A stretch of DNA of 64,000 nucleotides. It comes from JACKII01 sp965202745 (GTDB lineage: Bacteria; Pseudomonadota; Alphaproteobacteria; Bin95). The notes below the pieces were generated by a model. The model ran no database searches. It saw nothing but the letters and a program-made list of their open reading frames with translations, and had not been told where the DNA came from. Positions 1 through 7,867 of this stretch are shown one piece after another (position 1 is the first letter of the stretch; the number at the start of each line of letters is the position of its first letter). The stretch is taken from positions 620,001 through 684,000 of the forward strand of contig CBDBCB010000022.1 in the NCBI GenBank assembly GCA_965202745.1, read 5' to 3'. The translations under genes were made by a program, and so were the position numbers.

Positions 1-84
1 CCGATCCCCACAATCGAATTCTGATCGAGCGCCAGCGGCGCACGCAGTTCAACCCGCCCTGTGGATTGATTTGAGAAAAAACTT

Positions 85-107
85 GGGGCGGGCACATGTC
101 CCGCCCC
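85..107 (+). promoter_or_regulatory. GC-rich hairpin in the hsdM leader
   Basis: GGGGCGGG (85-92) pairs perfectly with CCCGCCCC (100-107) around a 7-base loop, 26 bases before the hsdM ATG. No T-run follows, so it is not a classic terminator for an upstream gene. It could be the end of an upstream transcript or a leader structure. Bases 1-84 show nothing else I can name. Confidence 0.45.
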
Positions 108-133
108 ACAATGGAACGCAAAAGGATTTGAAA

Positions 134-1536
134 ATGAACGATAAACTGACACAGGCGGAAGTGAATAACGCTGCATGGGCTGCCTGCGACACCTTCCGTG
201 GCGCGGTCGATCCCGCGCAATACAAGGACTACATCCTGATGATGTTGTTCCTGAAGTACATCACGGACAACTGGAACGACCACTTCGAGACATACCGCAA
301 GCAGTATGGAGACGGTAATGTCCGCATCCGCCGCCGCATGGAGCGAGAGCGCTTCTACCTGCCCGAAGGGGCAAGCTTCTACGACCTCTACGAACAGCGC
401 AACGAGCCGAATATCGGCGAGCTGATCAATATCGCGCTTGAAGACATCGAAGATAAGAACCGCACCAAACTCGAAGGCGTGTTCCGCAACATTGACTTCA
501 ATTCGGAGTCGAACCTCGGCCGCACCAAGGATCGCAACCGCCGCCTGAAGAACCTCCTTGAAGACTTCAACAAGCCCGCCCTCGACCTGCGCCCGTCGCG
601 GGTAAAGGAAGACATCATCGGGGAAACCTACATTTACCTGATCTCTCGTTTCGCCTCGGATGCGGGCAAGAAGGCAGGTGAATTCTTTACCCCAGCACCC
701 GTCTCGGGCTTGCTGGCACAGCTTGCCGCGCCGAAGGAAGGCGACACGATCTGTGACCCTGCCTGTGGCTCTGGCTCGCTGTTGATCAAGGCTTCTGAAA
801 TGGTCGGCTCGAACAACTTCGCTCTATACGGGCAGGAGGTGAACGGCGCAACCTGGGCATTGGCGCGGATGAACATGTTCCTGCACGCCAAGGACGCCGC
901 GCGCATCGAATGGTGCGACACCCTGAACAGCCCCGCGCTGATCGAGGGCGACCACCTTCAGAAGTTCGATGTCGTCCTCGCTAACCCACCGTTCTCGCTC
1001 GACAAGTGGGGTGCGGATGACGCGGACACGGACCAGTACAACCGCTACTGGCGGGGCATTCCGCCCAAGTCCAAAGGCGATTATGCCTTCATCACGCACA
1101 TGATCGAGATCGCCAAACGTCAGTCAGGACGTGTGGCGGTGATCGTTCCGCATGGCGTCCTCTTCCGAGGCGGGGTAGAGGGCAAAATCCGCCAGCAGCT
1201 GATCGAGGAGAACCTCCTCGATCAGCTGCTGGCGGCTTGCCTGCCAACCTCTTCACCACCACGGGCATCCCCGTCGCCATTCTGGTTTTCGACCGCTCCC
1301 GCGAAGAAGGTGGCGCAAACGCTGATCGCAAGGACGTGCTTTTCATCGACGCGAGCAAGGAGTTCACGCCTGGCAAAGCCCAGAACGTGATGGACGAAGA
1401 CACCCACATCAAGCGGGTTCTCGACACCTACAGCGCCCGAGCGGAGATCGAGAAGTATTCCCACCTCGCCAGCACCGATGAGATCGCCGAGAACGGATAT
1501 AACCTCAACATCCAGCGCTACTTGGATACCTTTTAA
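134..1536 (+). pseudogene. hsdM: Type I restriction-modification methyltransferase subunit, frameshifted and 3'-truncated
   Basis: HsdM subunit of a type I restriction-modification system, an N6-adenine methyltransferase that works with HsdS. The start at 134 follows an AAGGA site. The N-terminal HsdM helical domain is followed by the SAM-binding motif DPACGSG (residues 208-214) and the catalytic NPPF (284-287). The frame breaks near 1220-1236: after ENLLD the reading continues QLLAACLP, whereas the other frame gives the family-typical GLPANLFTTTGIPVAILVFD. That second part (about 1234-1533) stops at TAA 1534-1536. The next codons in the same frame read PEEEIDV, which is how HsdM normally continues, so TAA probably replaced GAA. 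Homology then ends at 1560, where IS sequence begins. No hsdS or hsdR follows. Almost certainly inactive. Confidence 0.9.
1189..1235. repeat. Perfect 22-bp inverted repeat with 3-base loop at the hsdM frameshift
   Basis: Bases 1189-1210 and 1214-1235 are exact reverse complements around AAC (1211-1213). The inner 9 bp of each arm (ATCGAGGAG/CTCCTCGAT) encode the conserved IEENLLD. The outer 13 bases of the right arm (1223-1235) encode residues foreign to HsdM and carry the frameshift. The simplest reading is that a natural quasi-palindrome was converted to a perfect one by hairpin-templated synthesis. Confidence 0.85.
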
Positions 1537-1559
1537 CCGGAGGAAGAGATCGACGTCGC

Positions 1560-2224
1560 CGCCGCGCTGGACGGCATCCTGCTGACCGAGGACCAGATGG
1601 CCGCCCTGGAAAAAGCCAAGGCCAGGAAAGAGGCGCACGGCGAAATCGCGCGCCACCACCCTGACTATCTGGGCAGTCAGGACACCTATTATGGAGGCAC
1701 AATGAAGGGGGTGGGGCGGATAGATCAACAGACGTTTGTCGACACATATGCCCGCGTGATCCCTTATCTTTGCCGCACATAAGATCAGCCTGCTGCGCGT
1801 GCTGACGGACCGAGGCACGGAATATTGCGGCAAGGTCGAGAACCACGCCTACCAGCTCTATTGGGCGATCGAGGATATAGACCACACCCGCACCAAGGCC
1901 AATTCCCCGCAAACGAATGGCATCTGTGAGCGGTTCCACCGAACCATCAAGGATGAGTTCTACGACATCGCGTTCCGCAAGAAGCTGTATCGTTCTGTTG
2001 AGGAACTACAGGTTGATCTGGACGCGTGGCTCGACAAGTACAACGAACAGCGGCCTCATTCCGGGCGGCACTGCTATGGTAAAACACCGATGCAGACCTT
2101 CCGCGAAACGTTACCCATTGCTGTAGACAAGACGATCCGGTCGCTCGACCAATCGGACAATGCACAACCCATTCTCAGCAACGCAAGCTGAGTTGTCCGT
2201 CAGATCAAGTCTGAAGTTTTACAA
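1560..2224 (+). mobile_element. IS481-like element, 5'-truncated and internally deleted copy
   Basis: This is the 3' part of the element found complete at 26924-28106, in the opposite orientation and nearly identical. It begins inside the transposase gene at 1560, joined directly to hsdM, and runs to the terminal GTTTTACAA at 2216-2224. Against the full copy it lacks 66 bp at 1753-1758, exactly one unit between two copies of CCGCGTG (22 codons, frame kept). The remaining reading frames (about 1560-1782 and 1799-2191) carry the LTDRGTEYCG and NGICERFHRT parts of the DDE catalytic domain. They are separated by the same frameshift, near CCCTTATCTTT, that the full copy has. No left terminal repeat is present. 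The fragment cannot be active. Confidence 0.88.
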
Positions 2225-2243
2225 CTGATGGCCCAAATGATGA

Positions 2244-2551
2244 TCAAATGAACTTGGCGAGCAGACCGACGAGCTTAACTGCCCCTTCTACCATTTGCTG
2301 AGTCTGGGCAGCCTGGTCGATCTCGTCTTTAACCGCCCGCATCGCTGCCACATCAGCCGACGTTGCCATCATGGCACCGGCCGTCAGTTTTTGCCGGGCC
2401 AGACTAAGGTTGTCGTAAGCAGATCAACCTGTGGCTTAAGTTCTTCCATCTTGTCCAGGTCTGCGTCCGCCACCGCCATTTGATAGACGGAATCGACGGT
2501 TTCCGCTGCCGTTTGAGCATCGGCCAGCAATTGGGAATTGTTATCAGCCAT
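2244..2551 (-). pseudogene. Small helical protein of unknown function, frameshifted
   Basis: From ATG 2551 the frame reads MADNNSQLLADAQTAAETV and continues to QVDLL, then runs out of frame to a nearby stop. Near 2414-2420 (minus strand) a shift of one base restores an open frame, beginning DNLSLARQKLTAGAMMATSA and ending KLVGLLAKFI with a TGA at 2244-2246. Joined, it is about 102 residues, soluble, alanine-rich and helical. I do not recognise the family. It lies 21 bp downstream of the lipoprotein pseudogene on the same strand, so the two were probably co-transcribed. A missing base near 2417 is the simplest cause of the break. Confidence 0.6.
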
Positions 2552-2572
2552 CGTCACTTCCTCACTTTGGAA

Positions 2573-3541
2573 TTACTTCGACCCGCCAGAAGAGGCATTG
2601 CCGCCCGTGGCCGGGGCACCGGTGACCAGCGCGACGCCGCGGCCAGTCGAAATACTGCCGAGCGCATCATTCAATGCCTTTTTGGCTGCAGGCTCCTTAT
2701 CAAGAGTCGACACAAAGGTTTCCACCTGCCCGCTCAACCCTTCCAGGTTTACGCTGGGAATATTCTGGGCCAATGCGAGAGCCCGCTTCAACCCATCGGC
2801 CAAGTCGTCGACCTATAACTTGTCATAGTCGTTCAACAAGGATTTCAGCTTGCGCCCGACCTTTGCGGCAGTTAGGCACTGGCTGACCGTATCCTTGGTA
2901 ATTTGATCCTCGGCGGTCAGCATTGTCTGCCAGCGCTGCCGCAAGGTACCGATAGTTTGCCCCTTTTGCTTTTCGCTTGATGTCGTATCTTTGCGAACCC
3001 GCTCCATAGAAGTCGCAATGGCAGTGCGTTCCCGCGAAAAAACGGCCGGATGGCGGGTAAGTGTTGTTGCACAGGCCGACATACGGCCAATCAGGGGATC
3101 AATCAGGCCGGCAGCCTTTTTGACGCCGAAAGCGCCAAAAAGGCTGCCACCGTCAAGGTTTTCGAAGATTGCCGCAAATGCAGCATACTCGCCGCGCATC
3201 TGCCCCAGAAACGCTTTTCAGGCTGCATCGCTCTTGGGGGTATTCAAGGCAAACGGATTGGCCGCGAGTTCAACCCGCTTTGCGTTGATCGGCTTGGAAG
3301 ACCGCAGAATTGTCTTGGCAAAACGGGTTGCGTCTTCCTCCGGCAATGGCGGTGAAACCTGCAATTCCGCGAGGCGCAGTTCGTCAATTTTGTTGATTGC
3401 GGTGAGAGACTCGACCTCCATCTGCTTTGCGCCGGCTTGAATCACCTTCGCCTTGTTTGCGCAAGCTGATAACGCCGCAGCAAGCACCAGTAGTGCGGCT
3501 ATAATCATTGAATTTCGGAAAGGAATTCCACGAACAAACAT
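2573..3541 (-). pseudogene. Lipoprotein of unknown function with two in-frame stop codons
   Basis: One reading frame of about 323 codons, interrupted by TGA at 3218-3220 and TAG at 2813-2815 with no change of frame. The first segment has a short n-region (MFVRGIPFRNS; an inner ATG at 3508 would also serve), a hydrophobic stretch and a lipobox ending LSAC, so the ancestor was exported and lipid-anchored. The middle segment (GGSLFGAFGVKKAAGL, then charged helices) and the last one (SVNLEGLSGQVETF, ending in a Gly/Ser-rich tail) read as parts of the same protein. I do not recognise the family. The next gene downstream is also broken, so the whole unit appears to be decaying. Confidence 0.65.
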
Positions 3542-3682
3542 CGCAACCACCAATTTCGTAATCTCGGACACGAACAGGATACTGTAACCGGTACCCAACA
3601 CCAAATGATCTACTTCTCATGTCTACGGTTTCGTCGTCGTCAAACAGACCGACAATACCCAGCTGCCAGAAAGTCTAAATTC

Positions 3683-4120
3683 CTAACGCCCCGCCGTTTC
3701 CTTCCCCTCACCGCCGAATTTTGTCGCGAGCAAGCCGATGACGGTGCCCACTACCGCACCCTCCACCACGAACCAGAAGGGCGAGAGCGCCATCCCGAGC
3801 ATGCCCAGGATCGCGGCGGCTAGCAAGTCATAGGCGAAGAACACCAGTATGAAGTTCATCCAGCCGCCGATAAGCGGGGCCCGCACCCACCACGGCAGTG
3901 GCATGCGCAGCACCGGGTGGTAGTTGACCACGCCATAAACCCCGATGAATGCGCCCATGGTGGTGTACCAGAGCAAGATACCCCACCGAAGCAAGGGATC
4001 TGTTTCGGGCCACAACACCCGCAACAGGATAAAGCCGGCAAGCCCCACCAACAGGCCCGCCGCCTTGCCAACCGCGATGCGCAGGATCAAAGACGGCTTT
4101 TCAAACATCCGGAATGCCAT
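3683..4120 (-). CDS. Small integral membrane protein, function unknown
   Basis: A 145-residue protein starting MAFRMFEKPSL at ATG 4120. It has about four hydrophobic segments: GLLVGLAGFILLRVL, GILLWYTTMGAFIGVYGVV, the segment around MNFILVFFAYDLLAAAILG, and the segment around VVEGAVVGTVIGLLA. The C-terminal tail is charged. No catalytic motif is visible and I do not assign a family. It is one of the few intact genes between 1 and 6.5 kb. A well-formed FNR/FixK-type box lies 71-84 bases upstream of the ATG, placed as expected for an activated promoter, which suggests expression under low oxygen. Confidence 0.65.
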   Translation of the reverse strand: MAFRMFEKPSLILRIAVGKAAGLLVGLAGFILLRVLWPETDPLLRWGILLWYTTMGAFIGVYGVVNYHPVLRMPLPWWVRAPLIGGWMNFILVFFAYDLLAAAILGMLGMALSPFWFVVEGAVVGTVIGLLATKFGGEGKETAGR

Positions 4121-4155
4121 CAGGAACCCTCTATTTCCGTGGCCGGTTTGTGCAG

Positions 4156-4204
4156 GATCCAAAGAATGCACGCCCCTCGCGGAGACCGCTTTGACGTGAG
4201 TCAA
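4156..4204 (-). promoter_or_regulatory. Putative FNR/FixK-type operator and promoter for the membrane protein gene
   Basis: The box TTGACGTGAGTCAA (4191-4204) fits the FNR/FixK pattern TTGA-N6-TCAA. Its centre (4197.5) is 29.5 bases from the first base of a -10-like CATTCT (minus strand, 4168-4163). That puts the box at -41.5 relative to a start near 4156, the class II activator position. The leader to ATG 4120 would be about 36 bases. The match and geometry are seen in the sequence; the regulator is inferred. Confidence 0.5.
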
Positions 4205-4215
4205 ACCCCAAACCG

Positions 4216-5426
4216 CTAAATCAGCCGCACCTCCGCCTCCGCCGTCAGCACTTTCTTGTCTATCTTGTTGGTACTGGCGAGCGGCAGCGCGTCCACGAAC
4301 CAAACATGCCGCGGATGCATGTAGGCCGGCGCGTTGGCGATGGCGTGCTGCTTCACGGCATCCTCGTCGATCTCCGCCGCCTTCACGATAAAGGCGACCG
4401 GCACATGTTGCCCCGCACATCATCCGGGACCGGCAGCAGGGCTGCCTGGGCTATGGCTGGGTGGTTCTCCAGCACCTTCTCCACTTCGCCCGGATAGACG
4501 TTTTCGCCGTTGCAGGTGAACATGTCGTCCACCCGGCCCACAAAGAAATAGAAGCCATCCTCGTCCCGCCGCATCACGTCGCCCGTGCGGTAGAGGCCGT
4601 CATCCGTCATCACCTCCAACGTCTTGGCTGGCAGCTTGTGGTAGCCAGGCATCAACGCCGGGCAATCCATCAGCAATTCGCCCTCATGCGGTTGGCCCGC
4701 GCCGATATTGTTCACGGCATCGCCCACCAGGCGCAGGCGCACCGGATCGCTCCCCGGGTAGCCAAGCGCCAGGTCGGGCAGCGGCTTGCCCTCCGGGTGC
4801 GGGCCGAACACCACGGGCCCTGCCTTCGTCGTGCCATAGCCATAGGTGACACGCACGCCGGGGAAACAGGCCCGGATCTGATCGAACAGGTCCTGGGTCG
4901 CGGGCGCGGAGCCCATGCGCACGATCTTCACGCTGGAGACATCGCGCTGAGCGATGCGCTCTGCCTGCTGCACGACCAGCGCCATCATGGTCGGCACGCT
5001 AGTCATCCAGGTCGCCTTGTAGCGGGCGGCGGCGTCGATATAGGCGTCAGCGGTAAAGACCGGCAGCTGGATGATGGTGCCGCCGCCATAGAGCACCGCC
5101 TTGGCCGAACTCAGCGCGTTCATGTGGTAGAGCAGGGCGGCGACCAGAGCCCGGTGGCTGTGCGTGTCGGGCGCGCCTTTCACCCGCATCACGGTCACTC
5201 AGCCATGACCGGCATGGGTCAGCGGCACACCCTTCGGATTGCCGGTCGAGCCACTGGTGTAAAGGAACATGGCGACCTCGTCCTTCGCCATGGTCAGGGG
5301 CTCGAAGTCACCGGGATCGAGGAACGCCTCGAACTCCGGCCCATGCACCATGATGAGGGCCGGCTTGTCCGGCTCAAACGCGACCGGCCAGATATCGCCC
5401 AGATTATTGGTCTCCAACATGGCCAT
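4216..5426 (-). pseudogene. Acyl-CoA synthetase (AMP-forming), 5'-truncated, with a nonsense codon and a frameshift
   Basis: Adenylate-forming enzyme that would activate a carboxylic acid to its CoA thioester. The AMP-binding P-loop YTSGSTGNPKG is near the 5' end. It is followed by a TGA at 5199-5201 (HAGHG-stop-VTVMRV, probably once Trp), then in the same frame YGYGTTKAG, LYRTGDVMRRDEDG and FFVGRVDDM. Near 4401-4408 an apparent TG duplication shifts the frame. The C-terminal domain (VAFIVKAAEIDEDAV, then the NKIDKK region) continues in the other frame to TAG at 4216. The usual first 100 or so residues are missing: coding similarity begins near 5426, only about 85 bp from the divergent oxidoreductase gene. 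Three separate lesions make it non-functional. Confidence 0.88.
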
Positions 5427-5512
5427 GAAGAGGGTGCGTCCTTGGCGCGGGGGTATCGCTTCGATAGATTGCGCCTAGCAATAAAGCCTTACCCAGCGGG
5501 AGCCAACGCCCC

Positions 5513-6510
5513 ATGCGCGCAGCAGTCCTTTACGAGCACGGCGATATCGAAAACCTGAAGTTCGAGCCGAACTACCGCGAGCCCAAAGCCGGGCCAGGAG
5601 AGGTGGTTATCAAGGTGAAGGCGTCCAGCCTGAACTACCACGATGTCTTCACCTGCCGCGGCATGCCGGGGATCAAGGTGCCGCTGCCGATCATTCCGGG
5701 CCTGGACGTTGCGGGCGAAGTGGCCGACCTCGGCGACGGCGTGACCGGGTGGAAGACCGGCGACCCGGTGCTGGTAAATCCGATCTGGCCGAACAAGAGC
5801 CTGATGGGCGAGATGGTCGACGGCGGGCTTGCCGAATACTGCGTCTGCTCCGCTGAGCAGTTGATTCGCATTCCCCAGGGCGTGAGCTTTGCGCAGGCGG
5901 CCTCTCTGCCGGTCGCCTATGGCACGGCGCACCGCATGATGTTCGAGAATGGCGGCATCAAGGGCGGCGAGAAAGTGCTGATCCTGGGCGCGTCCGGCGG
6001 CGTCGGCACCTGCTGCGTGATCCTGGCGAAGATGATGGGCTGTGAAGTGGTGGTCGCCTCCCAAAGCGAGTCCAAGCTGGAGCGGCTGAAGGAAATGGGC
6101 GCTGACCACGGCATCTTCTATGACAGCTTCGAGAAGAAAATCTGGGAGCTTTACGGCAAGCCGCATCGCCGCACCTATGACGGCGGCGTCGATGTGGTGG
6201 TGAACTTCACCGGCGGCGATAGCTGGGTCCCATCGATGAAGGCCAGCAAACGCGGCGGCAATATCCTGACCTGCGGCGCGACGTCTGGCTTCGATCCGAA
6301 GACCGACTTGCGCTACATCTGGACCTTCGAACTGAAAATCCTGGGCTCCAACTCCTGGGCCATCAGCGATCTGGAAGCGCTGATGAACATGATCGCCGAC
6401 GGCCGCATGGTGCCGATCATCGACAGGAACTGCCGATCGAGGAGTCCGTGCGTGGCGTCAAAATGCTGGAGGACCGGGAGGTCTTCGGCAAGGTGGTGAT
6501 CGCGCCGTAA
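5513..6510 (+). pseudogene. Zinc-binding dehydrogenase / quinone oxidoreductase family, C-terminal frameshift
   Basis: MDR-superfamily NAD(P)H-dependent oxidoreductase. The GroES-like domain occupies roughly residues 1-125 and includes VPLPIIPGLDVAGEV. The Rossmann domain follows with GASGGVG at residues 159-165. The frame is good to MVPIIDR near 6425. One missing base there (GACAGGAAC where GACAGGGAAC is expected) then gives a nonsense tail ending at 6499. Adding the base restores ELPIEESVRGVKMLEDREVFGKVVIAP, ending at TAA 6508-6510, the family's usual C-terminus. The loss affects only the last 27 or so residues, so residual activity is conceivable. A sequencing error is the main alternative. 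Confidence 0.8.
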
Positions 6511-6518
6511 CGCGCGGC

Positions 6519-6899
6519 TCAGGCCACCGCAATCAGGGCCGCGGCGACGTCGCGGCCTTCCGCCATCAGCACGTTGTAAGTCCGGCAGGCAGCGCCCGTG
6601 TTCATGGTCTCAATCACCAGCCCGGCGGCCCGCAAGTCCTGGCGGAACGCGCGGCTGGGGAAATGTTGCTTGTCGCCTGTGCCGATCAGCAAGGTCCGTG
6701 GCCGGTCAGCGCCGCTGCCCAGCGTCAGCAAAGTACCTGCCTCTGCGCTGTCCCAATCGGCCGCGTCCCAAAGGATGGTCTCGTTCGGCAGCACCAGGAC
6801 TGAGTGCGCATAGCGTTCGCCGCTGATCCGGAAGCCGCCACCGCCATAGCTTTCCACGACCTGTCGTCCGGCGGGGATAATCGGCGAAACGTCAGCCAT
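6519..6899 (-). CDS. Mth938-like domain protein (DUF498 / NDUFAF3 family)
   Basis: A 126-residue protein of the Mth938/DUF498 family. Mitochondrial relatives (NDUFAF3) assist complex I assembly; the bacterial role is not established. Family features include the N-terminal SYGGGGFRISGERYAHSVLVLP strand region and, later, LLIGTGDKQHFP. The length is normal. It is the last gene of the yajC-secD-secF unit: its ATG (6899-6897) shares one base with the secF stop codon (TGATG), so translation is probably coupled. Confidence 0.85.
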   Translation of the reverse strand: MADVSPIIPAGRQVVESYGGGGFRISGERYAHSVLVLPNETILWDAADWDSAEAGTLLTLGSGADRPRTLLIGTGDKQHFPSRAFRQDLRAAGLVIETMNTGAACRTYNVLMAEGRDVAAALIAVA

Positions 6900-7852
6900 C
6901 AGGTGTTCGCCGGCACCCCGGCGTCGCCATCGGTTTCACCGTCGCCCGCATCGCTCTCGCGCACGCCGACCGGCGAAACATTGGTCCACAATAGCGCTGG
7001 CACCGCCAGAAAGACCGTGGAGTACGTGCCGATCACAACACCCCAAATCAGTGCCACGCAGAAGCCACGGATCACTTCCCCACCGAAAACGGCAAGCGCG
7101 ATCAGCGCGATCAGCGTCGAGACGGAGGTCATCACGGTTCGCGACAATGTCTCGTTCACCGAAAGGTTCAGCAGGGCGGGCATCGACATCTGCTTGTAGC
7201 GGCGCAGGTTCTCGCGGATACGGTCATAAATCACGACCGTGTCGTTGATCGAATACCCTGCAACCGTCAACACCGCCGCCACCGTCGCCAGGTTGAACTC
7301 CATGCCCGTAATTGCGAACAGGCCGACGGTGGCCACCACATCGTGCACCAACGCCAGAATACCGCCGAATGCGAACTGCCATTCGAAGCGGAACCAGACA
7401 TAGGCGAAGATGCCCATCAGCGAGAGCAATACGGCAAGCGCGCCTGCCTCTTTCAGCTCTTCGCCAACGGTTGGCCCCACAAATTCCGTTCGCCGGTACT
7501 CGACAGAGTCGGCCAAGGCCGCCTGCACCGCCTTGATCGCGACCGACTGATCTTCACCAGGCTGCTTTTGAATGCGTATCAGCACGTCTGTATCGGCACC
7601 GAAGCGCTGCAGCGACACGTCACCCAGGCCCAGACCGCCCAGCTGGCTGCGCATCTCAGCGATATCGGCCGCGCCTTCGGTACGCACTTCGATCACGGTA
7701 CCGCCGCGGAAATCGATGCCGAAGTTCAAGCCGGGCGTAATCACCAAAATGATTGAGGCAATGAACAACAACGCCGAAAAGCCGATAGCGATTTTGCGGT
7801 ATTGAACAACGTCCAGTTTGGGGCGTTCAGGAACTAAGCGTAGTAGACGCAT
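6899..7852 (-). CDS. secF: Protein translocase subunit SecF
   Basis: SecF works with SecD in the inner membrane to drive the later stages of Sec-dependent export using the proton gradient. The 317-residue reading starts at ATG 7852 (MRLLRLVPERPKLD). It shows the first membrane helix, the family motif GIDFRGGT in the periplasmic domain, and the C-terminal five-helix bundle with GYSINDTVVIYDRIREN and the NETLSRTVMTS segment. A TTG fifteen bases upstream is also open, but the ATG fits the family start better. It begins 15 bases after secD ends and overlaps the next gene by one base. Confidence 0.95.
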   Translation of the reverse strand: MRLLRLVPERPKLDVVQYRKIAIGFSALLFIASIILVITPGLNFGIDFRGGTVIEVRTEGAADIAEMRSQLGGLGLGDVSLQRFGADTDVLIRIQKQPGEDQSVAIKAVQAALADSVEYRRTEFVGPTVGEELKEAGALAVLLSLMGIFAYVWFRFEWQFAFGGILALVHDVVATVGLFAITGMEFNLATVAAVLTVAGYSINDTVVIYDRIRENLRRYKQMSMPALLNLSVNETLSRTVMTSVSTLIALIALAVFGGEVIRGFCVALIWGVVIGTYSTVFLAVPALLWTNVSPVGVRESDAGDGETDGDAGVPANT

Positions 7853-7867
7853 TGGTATTCGCCCCAA

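Noticed and set aside
4461..5558. Open frame of 365 codons on the plus strand
   Set aside because: It is antisense to the acyl-CoA synthetase pseudogene, which has diagnostic motifs on the minus strand.
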